From Rossellomorea aquimaris (lineage in GTDB: Bacteria; Bacillota; Bacilli; Bacillales; Bacillaceae_B), in the NCBI RefSeq assembly GCF_003315075.1, contig NZ_QNRJ01000025.1:1-53375 (forward strand): 53,375 nucleotides of DNA, given 5' to 3'. The notes beneath the pieces were generated by a model. It saw only the letters and a program-made list of their open reading frames with translations. It ran no database searches and was not told the DNA's origin. Shown here in pieces: positions 8,431 to 17,405 of the stretch. Position 1 is the first letter of the stretch; each line of letters begins with the position of its first letter. A program made the position numbers and the translations under genes.

Positions 8431-9886
8431 ATCATTGGAAGTATGGATGACTTCAGAGGGCTGGATTCCCTTTGAGGAAGCTTTTTTAACAGAGGCAACG
8501 GAATACAAGTTACGTTATGAGGGGGCTGGTATCGATTTAAGGATACATGGCGTACCGATACCTTTTCATAAGGAGGGGAACCTGTTCTTCACTTCACTCA
8601 TGACTCCCTTCCAGAGCGGATCGGTACAAGTATTCCTCAATGGTAAGGAATATGAAACATTCATTTATCCTGATTCCCGTAAACTATCAGAACAGCAATT
8701 TGATGTAATGATTGAGGAGATATTAGAGGAAAGCAACAGCTGCTTCCAATTGAGCGGATTGGAGAGGGAAGTTTCCGTATCCGGTAAGAGCCTGGGAGTC
8801 TCCTGGACGCAGTGGATTTACATTGAAAGGTCCATGCAAAAGCTCCGTCAGATTTTTGCCCGTATCGAAAAACAGCCATTCAGTAGGCTAGTCAAGCTTC
8901 CGATCGTTCAGAAAAGGGAAAGGGTACAACAGGTTGAACAACCGACTTTACACTGGCTTGATAAGAGAGGGTACGGTGAAGATATTCCCCTCAATGTCGA
9001 GACGACCAAAACTTTCGAGACAGTGGACGTGTATGAAAATCAGGTCTTGAAGAAGCAGCTGTTTGACCTGACTACTCTCCTTAGGACATACATGAAAGTG
9101 GAAAGAGTGGACATTTCCAAGAAAGCGGCAACGTTTCATTCATTGATAAGAAGGTGGATCAACTCTCCTTTTCTACAGGAAGTTTCCATGCATCAAGGGA
9201 CATACTCCGTCACCCAGAAATTCAGGAAACATCCTATTTACCGACAGTGGTATAAGTGGTTTGAGCAGCTATACAAGCATGATAGGGAAGGAATCGGTTT
9301 TGATTACCCCATTGCCATGAAGGATACTTTCGAATTATATGAGATGTGGTGCTTTTTGAAAATCGTCAGGATTTTGAGGGAGCTGAACCTGGTCGAAGAA
9401 ACTAGTGGGTTATACAAGAAGACGGAAAATGGAATCTTTATCGACTTGGCCAAAAACAAAGAAAGCCAGATTACCCTACAAGGTGGTATGACTCTCTATT
9501 TTCAACGAACCTATCAGTACAAGACAAAAGAATTCTTCACGTATACTCAAAGGATGATTCCCGATATTGTGTTGGAAAATGGAAAAGAAATCATCATATT
9601 CGATCCGAAATACCGGGTGCCTGGGAACCTTGGTACCGCACTTGGCGAAATGCATAAGTACCGTGATGGTATCGTTCACAGAGAAACAGGGGAAAGAACT
9701 GTCCGTGAAGTGTATATTCTGACACCGACGAGGGATGGTTCAGTGGAAACATTGAGGTATTTTCAGGAAGGGTACCATGATAAATATAAAATGGGAGCAT
9801 TACAGATGATTCCTGGATCTGGAAATAAGAAAATGCATCAAAAGTTATTATCGATTTTTAATAACGTGAAAGTTGATACTGAGTAA
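8405..9886 (+). CDS. DUF2357 / McrC-like PD-(D/E)xK nuclease partner of the McrB-like NTPase
   Basis: The protein has 493 residues. A beta-rich N-terminal part is followed by a helical region and a C-terminal nuclease core. The nuclease signature is RMIPDIVL with D388 and IIIFDPKYRV with D401 and K403, a PD-x12-D-x-K arrangement as in DUF2357 and McrC proteins. It would cut DNA when driven by the upstream NTPase. The ATG at 8405 lies inside the end of that gene with GAGG ten bases upstream, which indicates translational coupling; a later ATG (8447) is possible. Whether this pair forms one restriction machine with the Sau3AI-like enzyme or is an independent type IV-like system cannot be told from sequence. 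Confidence 0.8.
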   Translation: MAPLNSGDRSLEVWMTSEGWIPFEEAFLTEATEYKLRYEGAGIDLRIHGVPIPFHKEGNLFFTSLMTPFQSGSVQVFLNGKEYETFIYPDSRKLSEQQFDVMIEEILEESNSCFQLSGLEREVSVSGKSLGVSWTQWIYIERSMQKLRQIFARIEKQPFSRLVKLPIVQKRERVQQVEQPTLHWLDKRGYGEDIPLNVETTKTFETVDVYENQVLKKQLFDLTTLLRTYMKVERVDISKKAATFHSLIRRWINSPFLQEVSMHQGTYSVTQKFRKHPIYRQWYKWFEQLYKHDREGIGFDYPIAMKDTFELYEMWCFLKIVRILRELNLVEETSGLYKKTENGIFIDLAKNKESQITLQGGMTLYFQRTYQYKTKEFFTYTQRMIPDIVLENGKEIIIFDPKYRVPGNLGTALGEMHKYRDGIVHRETGERTVREVYILTPTRDGSVETLRYFQEGYHDKYKMGALQMIPGSGNKKMHQKLLSIFNNVKVDTE

Positions 9887-10405
9887 AGCTGCGACGGTCT
9901 AAGACCATGGAAGAGGCACCATGACCGAAGGCCGTACCTGGAGAGAATAGTGAGGAACAGACGACCATGTTGGATAAGAACGGTAAGGCGTTGCCGGTTG
10001 TTCGGATGAATATGTTGTTGGAGGATGAGGTGGAGAGTTCTTTGTATCATTATTTGATTGAGGAGTAACATAATATAACAATTATCTTCATAACTAATAG
10101 GAGATAAAAAAGGGGGTGGGTTAATCAGCTGTTTAACAGACTGTTGATCGTGCTCTCTTTTGAATTATTACTAAAAATAACTACCCCTATAATAAGCTCC
10201 AGATACTGAGTTTTGAGAGTGTCGTATCTGGTCCAAAGAAATGGCAAGCAGTGGTGCAATCATTGTCGGATTATTTAAGTACTTGAGAGATATTTATTAA
10301 ACACATGATAAGTAAGTGGTAAAATAAGGGTGTGGATTCATATAGTGAATTATAACCTATTTTTTGAAGACTACAAAAGAATGAGCAAGTTAGGAGGGAT
10401 ATAGA
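9887..10405. other. 519-bp gap with a 33-codon relic ORF, otherwise no gene seen
   Basis: One short open frame at 9967-10068 (plus) encodes GKALPVVRMNMLLEDEVESS and ends YHYLIEE. It looks protein-like but has no ribosome site and is cut off upstream by a stop. I read it as the tail of a decayed gene of unknown type. The rest (10080-10390) is AT-rich and probably carries the promoter of the following operon; no strong terminator was found. Confidence 0.4.
9967..10068 (+). pseudogene. Possible 3' remnant of an unknown gene
   Basis: The 33-residue acidic, helix-forming peptide has good codon character (ALPVVRMNMLLEDEVESSL) but no start signal. In-frame residues extend upstream for only about a dozen codons to a stop. 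It could be the decayed end of another restriction or defence gene lost from this spot. Confidence 0.3.
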
Positions 10406-12397
10406 TTGAAAAAGCAGAAATCTCCAACCGTTGGCTACATTTTGGCATTTTTTCTAGGTATCTTAGGTATTCATTTATTTTATTATCGAAAATACATAAG
10501 AGGAGCATTATATTTATTATTTTCCTGGACCTACGTCCCAATGGTATTGGGATGGATAGATATGTTTTTTATCAAGAGGTGGACAAATGAATTAAACAAT
10601 AATGTAATTGGACAACGCTCCAAAACATCCCCAAAAAATCCTGTTGATGTAAATGAGAAAAATTTGGTCACTCAAAGACCGGAAGCAGAAGACATAGCAC
10701 CTTTTAAAAATCAAGGTGACACTGAAACTATTGAAATGCCTACTGAAAAACCTAATAGTCTTTCTATGATAAAAGATGCTTTTACATTTTACTCAGAAAA
10801 AGACATTGTATTACCTAAATACATCCATTTAAATACACCTATAGACATTAAAGCTTCCATTGATAAATTGAAGAAGCCAAAAAATAACCGATATGAAAAA
10901 AGTGGGATTGTATTCGAGGTATCGATATCGAGCTCTCATCAATCCTTTATTAGGGATTCTTTAAAACATTCGCAAACCAGAGGGATTGAGACGAAAGAAG
11001 TTCCGTTTCAATCGTATTGGCCAACATTTGAACATTTGGATAAGAAACAAAGAAAATGGTATTTCTATTGGAGAGAACAAGCCCTTAAAGGCCACTATTT
11101 GGATGTGGATTTAAGTTATATATTCATATTTGTCTATGAACTTATTAATTACTCTTTTAATATAAATGCCGCTTTTAATGTAAGTATGTTAGTCCGCCTA
11201 AATGAAGCTTATATAGAACGCCATCCTAAGTTGAATAAATATTTGAATGGATGGATTGCTGATATGCTATTTGAATTAAATGAACGAGAACTGGCGAATG
11301 AATTTGTAGAGGAGAGCTACAATACATCAGTACCAAGGCTATATACCCTCATTCAAGAAAATCAAGATTCTTTGGAGTCTATATCCATTACGTATTGGAA
11401 ACCTTATATTAAGAATTATCGGGAGACGGAATTTTTTAGCAAAAACAAAAATAAAATTTATAAAAGTTTTAAAGAAAGTATCCCTTCATTAAAGAAATTA
11501 TATGAAAAAGAGGGAAAGGGTTTACTTGCGGAGTGGTTCGAAATTAAAAACGAGCGTGAAGTACGTTACCTATACAGTGGGGCTGTCTTGGGTAGAGAAT
11601 ATCATGATACTCATGTGCAAGTGGAGAAGGTGTATGCGACGGAGGATTTAACGAAAGTTGTTTCAAATCTATTTCGTCTTGCGGAAAATGTCGTCCGTTC
11701 AGAAAATAATGAAAAACGGAATATCAAGGTGGATGAAAGTATATTGCCTGAGGATATGAAAGAAGTTATGGTAAAATCACGCTTTAAAACAGTTAAAAAG
11801 CGTGATAAGAGAATTAAGGGAAGTAAGATACCTGTACCACAGAAAGAAGAACAAACAGCAGAAAAAGAAGTGAAAAGAAATGAGATACAGTTTGATTGGG
11901 ATGAAATAAGCCAGAAGGATAAGGAACTAAACCTCATTAAAGATAAAATAGAGGCGAAAGAAGCTAATGATCAGATTACTGGAGAAGATATTTCGGTTTC
12001 CCCAATTTCAGGTGCCGAAAATGACCAGAATAAGAAAGTCGCAGATGCAAGTAATGCTCAATCCCCTAAAGTTGACAATCAACAAGGAGAAAAAAGATCT
12101 TTTTCGGCTGATGTGATAGAAGTTGGAGAAGATTATGATGGCTTAGTTGAAGCTCTTTCTTCCTCTCAACAGGAGTTCCTTTCTTTAATAAAAGTCGGAG
12201 AAATACGCAAAGCTAAAGCAAGTGAATTTGCGAAACAGAATGGAAAGATGTTAGGGGTTTTCCTCTCAGAGATAAATGAGATAGCAATGGAACATATAGA
12301 TGACACGCTTTTAGAAGAGAAAGATGACAAAGTAATTATCATAGAAGATTATGAGGAAGTTATCGATATGGTTAGGAGTGTTTTGATTGAAAATTAA
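10406..12397 (+). CDS. sngA: Shango SngA-like TerB protein fused to an N-terminal TM2 domain
   Basis: The protein has 663 residues. Residues ~8-62 form a TM2 domain: two hydrophobic helices around LGIHLFYYRKYIRGALYLL, which should anchor it in the membrane. A low-complexity linker follows, then a TerB-N-type helical domain (about 175-300, PTFEHLDKKQRKWYFYWREQ). A charged linker (450-560) leads to a TerB-C-type C-terminus (about 570-660). Together with the next two genes it matches Shango, a three-gene anti-phage system (TerB-like, ATPase, helicase). The start is TTG with AGGAGG eight bases upstream. The TM2 fusion is the unusual part, because it would tether a DNA-acting system to the membrane. 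Confidence 0.75.
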   Translation: MKKQKSPTVGYILAFFLGILGIHLFYYRKYIRGALYLLFSWTYVPMVLGWIDMFFIKRWTNELNNNVIGQRSKTSPKNPVDVNEKNLVTQRPEAEDIAPFKNQGDTETIEMPTEKPNSLSMIKDAFTFYSEKDIVLPKYIHLNTPIDIKASIDKLKKPKNNRYEKSGIVFEVSISSSHQSFIRDSLKHSQTRGIETKEVPFQSYWPTFEHLDKKQRKWYFYWREQALKGHYLDVDLSYIFIFVYELINYSFNINAAFNVSMLVRLNEAYIERHPKLNKYLNGWIADMLFELNERELANEFVEESYNTSVPRLYTLIQENQDSLESISITYWKPYIKNYRETEFFSKNKNKIYKSFKESIPSLKKLYEKEGKGLLAEWFEIKNEREVRYLYSGAVLGREYHDTHVQVEKVYATEDLTKVVSNLFRLAENVVRSENNEKRNIKVDESILPEDMKEVMVKSRFKTVKKRDKRIKGSKIPVPQKEEQTAEKEVKRNEIQFDWDEISQKDKELNLIKDKIEAKEANDQITGEDISVSPISGAENDQNKKVADASNAQSPKVDNQQGEKRSFSADVIEVGEDYDGLVEALSSSQQEFLSLIKVGEIRKAKASEFAKQNGKMLGVFLSEINEIAMEHIDDTLLEEKDDKVIIIEDYEEVIDMVRSVLIEN

Positions 12398-13703
12398 AAA
12401 GAGAGATTCGACAGCGGTGTTAAACTCTTTATCAGGAGGTGTGGTCCCTGCAAGGGGTTTGCATCACATTATGGTTGGTAGAGCGGAAGAAGCTGATCAA
12501 ATCTTAAAGGATCTAGAAAATGTAAAAAAGGGTTCTTCTATCGTGAAATTCTTCATTGGTCCATTTGGGAGCGGAAAGAGTTTTATACAAGCTTTGATAC
12601 AACAAATAGCCTTTAATGAGAAGTTTATTGTTGCAAAAGCTGATTTCTCACCAGAGAGAAGGCTTTATGGAAGTGAAGGAAAGGCTGTCGCTATTTATAC
12701 AGAGCTAATGAAAAATCTTGCAATCGCTACAAAGCCTGAAGGAAATGCACTAGGAACCATTTTAGAAAAGTGGATAAGTGATATTCAATCAAAGGTTGTT
12801 CGTGAAAAAGAATATGGTTCCGTAGAATTTGATAATCCTGAGTTTGTAAAAGATGTGGAAAAGGAAATTTCTTTAGTCGTGTCACAAATGGACGAATTAA
12901 CTGGTGGTTATGATTTTTCGCGCATTCTCACAGCATATTTTAAGGGGTTCATAACAGATAACAGCGATATTCAACGTTGTGCTCTACGTTGGTTACGTGG
13001 GGAATATGGGACGAAAACGGAAGCTCGAGTTGACCTAGGAGTCCGTGATATTATTGGGGATAACAACTACTATGACTATATTAAGGTGATGGCTAAGTTT
13101 GTATCACAAATTGGCTATGCAGGGTTGGTTATTAACTTGGATGAGGCCATTAACCTTTACAAAATCACACATCCTCAAACGAGAGAGAAGAACTATGAGT
13201 CCATTTTGAAGATATACAATGATGCTCTTCAAGGAAACGTCCAGGGACTCTATATAACATTTGGAGGTACACCGGAGTTCTTGGAGGATGAACGTAAAGG
13301 ACTTTTTAGCTATGGGGCTTTAAAGAGAAGGTTAGAGAGTAACAAATTCGAAACAAGTGAATTTAGGGATCTTTCTCAGCCTGTTATTAAGATAACGCCA
13401 TTAAATCATAATGATACATTTCTTCTTTTATCAAAATTAACGGAGATTCACGCCGCTCATTATGGATATGATTCGTCGGTGTCAAAAGAGGAAATTGCGT
13501 CATTTCTGAAAATGGAATATAGCCGTCCAGGTGCAGAAGAGAATCTAACGGTTGGGGATATCATACGCAATTTCTTGGGGGCTTTAAGTATTCTTCATCA
13601 AAATCAGGATTATAGTAGGGAAAAGGTTTTCGGTAAGATCGAAAAAGAAGTCGTTTCTTCTAGGAACATTTCCTCTCGTTTTGCGAGCATGGAGGATGAA
13701 TAA
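12387..13703 (+). CDS. sngB: Shango SngB-like ATPase (DUF2791 / BrxD-type P-loop protein)
   Basis: The protein has 438 residues. Walker A is GPFGSGKS (58-65) and Walker B is LVINLDEAINLYK (about 247-259). The opening GGVVPARGLHHIMVGRAEE is typical of the BREX ATP-binding (DUF2791) family, also used in type 2 BREX next to an Lhr-like helicase. As SngB it would supply ATP-driven recognition or loading for the helicase. The start is TTG at 12387, with AGGAG eight bases upstream, and the gene overlaps sngA by 11 bp. The stop overlaps the next ATG by one base, so all three genes form one tight operon. Confidence 0.82.
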   Translation: MKIKKRDSTAVLNSLSGGVVPARGLHHIMVGRAEEADQILKDLENVKKGSSIVKFFIGPFGSGKSFIQALIQQIAFNEKFIVAKADFSPERRLYGSEGKAVAIYTELMKNLAIATKPEGNALGTILEKWISDIQSKVVREKEYGSVEFDNPEFVKDVEKEISLVVSQMDELTGGYDFSRILTAYFKGFITDNSDIQRCALRWLRGEYGTKTEARVDLGVRDIIGDNNYYDYIKVMAKFVSQIGYAGLVINLDEAINLYKITHPQTREKNYESILKIYNDALQGNVQGLYITFGGTPEFLEDERKGLFSYGALKRRLESNKFETSEFRDLSQPVIKITPLNHNDTFLLLSKLTEIHAAHYGYDSSVSKEEIASFLKMEYSRPGAEENLTVGDIIRNFLGALSILHQNQDYSREKVFGKIEKEVVSSRNISSRFASMEDE

Positions 13704-15835
13704 TGAGTTCATTTAATCTCTTATCAAAGGCCATTCAGAAAATGGTTTGGAGAATGAAATGGGAATCCTTCACTCCTATTCAAGATATGGCCATACCAGA
13801 AATTATTGAGACAAAAAATGATATTATCTTATCCTCTGGTACAGCTTCTGGTAAGACAGAAGCTGCTTTTTTGCCTGTTTTGTCTCTTGTTGAAAAAGAA
13901 GCAGAAGAAGTACTTAAAGTAGTATATATCTCCCCTTTAAAGGCTCTAATCAACAATCAATTTGAGCGGATCGAATCACTTTGCCAGGAGACCAATATTC
14001 CGATTCATCGTTGGCACGGGGATATATCCCAGTCAAAGAAGAAGAAATTTATTCAAGACCCTGCAGGAATCCTACAGATAACTCCTGAATCAATTGAAAG
14101 TTTGTTTATTAATCGTACTGAACAATTAAAACATGTATTCAAAAATGTTGAATTCATTGTTATTGATGAAATTCATTCTTTTTTAGATGATGAGCGAGGA
14201 GTTCATCTAAGATCTTTGTTATCACGTATGGAAAGCTATACAGAAATGCGCCCTCGCGTTATTGGGTTATCCGCTACTATCGATAATTTCTCTTTCGTAA
14301 AGAAGTGGGTGAATCATAAACATTTGGATTCTGTATCTATCATTGAATCTCCTGACAGTGATAAGAACTTGCTTTATAGCTTAATGTACTTTGAAAAAGG
14401 AGAAAGTAATAAGAAAAAACTTGAATTATACGAAGATATCCGAGCATTAACGCGTGATCATAAAGCATTGATTTTTTGTAATAGTCGAGGAGAGGTAGAA
14501 GAAAAAACGGTCATGTTGAATCGATTAGCAGTTAGAGAAGGTAATGGTGAAATGTATTATCCCCACCATTCTTCTATTGATAAAAAAGAGAGAGAATTTG
14601 TGGAAAAAACTATGTCTGAAACCACCATTCCTAAGAGTGTGGTTGCAACAAGTTCCTTAGAGCTTGGTATAGATATTGGTAGTATAGATATTGTTATTCA
14701 GATTGACAGTACCTTTACCGTTTCCGCTCTCAAGCAACGATTGGGTCGATCAGGTAGAAAGAGGGACTCAAATCAAATGTTACAACTGTATTCAACTGAT
14801 GAAGACAGTTTAATCCAATCTCTAGCTGTAATGGAGCTTGTTCGTGAGAAGTGGGTTGAGCCTGCCAAAGGGTATTTGTTACCTTATGATATTGTTTTTC
14901 AACAAATTCTTTCTTTATGTGAAGAAACTAACGGAATTACGCTTCGTGAATTGATAGATAAAATCAAATTGAATGATATGTTTTATGAATTAGACGACCA
15001 AAAGATTCGTCAATTGATTGACCATATGCTGAAGAATGAGCATCTTGAGCTCATCAAAGGGCCAAATGAGTTAATCGTGGGTTTTGAAGGAGAGCGCTTG
15101 GTTCGAGGAAAAGAATTTTACTCCGTTTTTATGAGTACTGAACAATATGATGTACTTGAGGGTGTGAAACGGATTGGCACGCTGGATAAGGTGATGTTTC
15201 TAAATGAAGGAGATAATATTATTTTGTCTGGCAAGTTATGGACCATAAAAATAATTGATCCCAAACGGAATAAAATATATGTAAATAAAGCCGTGGATGG
15301 GAAACCTCCTAAGTATACAAGTGGTGGGGTCAAAATTCACAAAAGAATTGGTGAGAAGATACTGGAGATACTTTGTACAGATCAAAGCTTTGGATATGTA
15401 GACGACAAAGGAAGTGCAGCTATAGAAGATATGCGTAGACCTTATCATTCTCACAAGGTATCACAGAATGAAAGAATCATTTGGAAGACAAGAACGGGTC
15501 AATTGTTCGAAACATATACAGGCACAGTAATCACTAACACCTTGGTATGGATGCTAAGAAGCATGGGGGTGAAAATTAAAGATAGAGATGGGTTAGGTAG
15601 AATAGAATTACCTCCTGATTGTAGAATAGAAGAAGTACTGAGGGGAATTGGTGCGAAGAATTGGAATCCCGAAGAACTAATTGAGCATACCAAGCAACCA
15701 GAAATATTTGTATCCAAATACTCTGAAGTAATACCAGAGTCTCTTAAATATGAAATGCACACTGCTCATGAAATTGATATTCAAGGAGTTAAAGAATATT
15801 TACGCGAGAATCGATTTAGAGTAATAGAATTATAA
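13703..15835 (+). CDS. sngC: Shango SngC-like DEAD/DEAH (Lhr-type) helicase
   Basis: This superfamily 2 helicase has 710 residues: a Q-motif-like WESFTPIQ, motif I SSGTASGKTE (about 43-52), DEIH box VIDEIHSF (about 153-160), SAT motif GLSATID, and motif VI ALKQRLGRSGRK (about 344-355). The region after the two RecA domains (about 400-710) includes a winged-helix-like segment, as in Lhr/BrxHI helicases. It presumably unwinds or translocates on phage DNA with SngB. It is the last gene of the operon; a long inverted repeat follows at 15871. Confidence 0.82.
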   Translation: MSSFNLLSKAIQKMVWRMKWESFTPIQDMAIPEIIETKNDIILSSGTASGKTEAAFLPVLSLVEKEAEEVLKVVYISPLKALINNQFERIESLCQETNIPIHRWHGDISQSKKKKFIQDPAGILQITPESIESLFINRTEQLKHVFKNVEFIVIDEIHSFLDDERGVHLRSLLSRMESYTEMRPRVIGLSATIDNFSFVKKWVNHKHLDSVSIIESPDSDKNLLYSLMYFEKGESNKKKLELYEDIRALTRDHKALIFCNSRGEVEEKTVMLNRLAVREGNGEMYYPHHSSIDKKEREFVEKTMSETTIPKSVVATSSLELGIDIGSIDIVIQIDSTFTVSALKQRLGRSGRKRDSNQMLQLYSTDEDSLIQSLAVMELVREKWVEPAKGYLLPYDIVFQQILSLCEETNGITLRELIDKIKLNDMFYELDDQKIRQLIDHMLKNEHLELIKGPNELIVGFEGERLVRGKEFYSVFMSTEQYDVLEGVKRIGTLDKVMFLNEGDNIILSGKLWTIKIIDPKRNKIYVNKAVDGKPPKYTSGGVKIHKRIGEKILEILCTDQSFGYVDDKGSAAIEDMRRPYHSHKVSQNERIIWKTRTGQLFETYTGTVITNTLVWMLRSMGVKIKDRDGLGRIELPPDCRIEEVLRGIGAKNWNPEELIEHTKQPEIFVSKYSEVIPESLKYEMHTAHEIDIQGVKEYLRENRFRVIEL

Positions 15836-15870
15836 GAGGAAAAACTCTGGTTAACTTATTAAGGAAACGG

Positions 15871-15910
15871 GATTAGACGCTTAAAGCTCCCTAGCTTAAA
15901 GTGTCTAATC
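15871..15910. terminator. Long imperfect hairpin downstream of the Shango operon
   Basis: GATTAGACGCTTAAAGCT and AGCTTAAAGTGTCTAATC form an 18-bp stem with one G-U pair and one mismatch around four bases. No T-run follows directly; TCTTTTTT comes about 40 bases later (near 15950). Confidence 0.5.
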
Positions 15911-16180
15911 TATTTGAAGAAGATGGTGTGAGTTAAACTATCTAACATCTTTTTTATTTCTTCTTCTGAAAAGTTCGGATTATCTTCCTCTAATGCCTTC
16001 GATAATTGCTTTACCTCATCAGGGTCAGTCACTTGATAACCGGCATCTTGACTGACTTATTTTACTTCCATTAATAAGTACTTTCGTTTTCCTACTTGGA
16101 GACATATATTACCTGATTGAAATGATTTTAATTTTAGGTGAATTGAGCTCTGGAAACAAAAGGGTATATTGTGGAGAACT
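15910..16180 (-). pseudogene. Decayed gene fragment of unknown family
   Basis: Read on the minus strand, one frame gives a protein-like sequence (LKLKSFQSGNICLQVGKRKY, then LLMEVK), then a TAA (16057-16059). In the same frame a well-formed acidic tail follows (DAGYQVTDPDEVKQLSKALE and EEEIKKMLDSLTHTIFFK), with its stop at 15910-15912. There is no start codon with a ribosome site, and the 5' part runs into a stop near 16180. It looks like the 3' end of a former gene carrying a nonsense mutation. Confidence 0.45.
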
Positions 16181-16419
16181 CATATAATGGACATTAGAAA
16201 ATTATTGTGCAGCAAGGATCTTCATTTTTAGATAGTAAAAGTATATATAGTTGGCAGCATATTAAGAAAATACATATATATTATTCCTTAGTTAATATGA
16301 CTGTTTCTTTTAGAGTTACAAAATGGTTAGAATATCACCACTTCTACGATAAGAATTATACGAATTAGAGGATTGTCTCCCTTTTTGTCGAATTAGATTG
16401 ATGAAAGGGTGGAGTTGAG

Positions 16420-17196
16420 ATGGGAATATTGACATCAATTCTAGCGTGGCTTGGTGGTGGAAGTATAGTTTTATTTGGTTTGTTTAAATGGATTGGGAAA
16501 ATAACGAACGATCGTTTTAAAATCAAGTGGCAACACGAAAACCAAAAGGATATTGAGGGCTTTAAAGCTTTGGTAAGTAGTAATACAGAATTTTTAAAAG
16601 CTTCATTGGCATCATTAGCTAACGAGTATAGTACTGCACAAGAAAGAAGGTTAGTCGCAGTTGAGAACTTATGGAATTGTATAATACTAATTCGAAAATA
16701 TAACAGTCCTATAATAAATTTTTACAGTATATTATTACCTAAGGAATATAAAACAGTATTATATGAAAATAAAGAATTTCTTGGGGTAGAACGAATATCT
16801 GAGGATACTTTATATGATCTTAACTTAAAAGTTGATAATATTGAACAACATAGACCTTTCATAGGTGAAAATCTGTGGAATTTGTTTTATTTATACAGGG
16901 CCTTTATGTTAAGGATGTGTTATCTATTTATTAAAGGTAGAAAAAAAGAGGATATAAAATCTTGGAGTGAAGATAAGCATTTGATAGAAATAGCTAATTA
17001 TCTTCTGGGTGAGAAACTAAAAACTGTTGAAGTTTCTTCCTTAAGTTCATTGCAAACAATTATTGGTCTATTTGAGCAGAAAATCATTACTGAGATGGAA
17101 AAGTTAATATCAGGTAAAACAGCTTCTGAAATTAGTTTTAACGAAGCAAAAAAAATATTGGAATTAATAAATGAAGTAGATAAAGATAAGTATTAA
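16420..17196 (+). CDS. Unknown membrane-anchored, mostly alpha-helical protein
   Basis: The protein has 258 residues. One N-terminal hydrophobic helix (about 3-25, ILAWLGGGSIVLFGLFKWIG) is followed by a charged coiled-coil-like stretch (30-75) and a helical C-terminal domain containing ENLWNLFYLYRAFMLRMCYL. I recognise no family. Codon usage is AT-rich like the Shango operon and unlike the housekeeping genes to the right. It stands alone behind the Shango operon, ends at a strong hairpin, and could be an accessory defence (abortive-infection-like) protein; this is inference from position and architecture. GGGTGGAG lies before the ATG. Confidence 0.6.
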   Translation: MGILTSILAWLGGGSIVLFGLFKWIGKITNDRFKIKWQHENQKDIEGFKALVSSNTEFLKASLASLANEYSTAQERRLVAVENLWNCIILIRKYNSPIINFYSILLPKEYKTVLYENKEFLGVERISEDTLYDLNLKVDNIEQHRPFIGENLWNLFYLYRAFMLRMCYLFIKGRKKEDIKSWSEDKHLIEIANYLLGEKLKTVEVSSLSSLQTIIGLFEQKIITEMEKLISGKTASEISFNEAKKILELINEVDKDKY

Positions 17197-17269
17197 TTAA
17201 TTTATTAGATTTAGTATTAATATATAGTAGTTAAGAATTTATATTCAACAGTCCTGCATTATTAAATAA

Positions 17270-17311
17270 GGTATTATATACAAGTTATGTAAAAAACTTG
17301 TATATAATGCC
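17270..17311. terminator. 17-bp stem hairpin after the unknown membrane gene
   Basis: GGTATTATATACAAGTT pairs with AACTTGTATATAATGCC (one G-U) around an eight-base loop, followed by TTGATTTCT. It lies between a plus-strand and a minus-strand gene and can serve both. Confidence 0.6.
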
Positions 17312-17405
17312 TTGATTTCTATTCGGAAAACATACTTACATAACAAAATTGCCATAGATAAAAAGGGGGACTCCCTTCTCATTCTCTTCTAACCAACGTT
17401 AACAT

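Larger units (their letters stand above)
15836..16419. other. Gap of 584 bp with hairpin and a decayed minus-strand gene
   Basis: The segment starts with a long hairpin, continues with a minus-strand gene relic (entered separately) and ends with an AT-rich stretch (16190-16419) that should hold the promoter of the next gene. No intact gene was found. Confidence 0.6.

Noticed and set aside
9838..10081. Minus-strand frames of 77 and 60 residues
   Set aside because: They overlap the end of the nuclease gene and show no ribosome site or family; the plus-strand relic is more protein-like.
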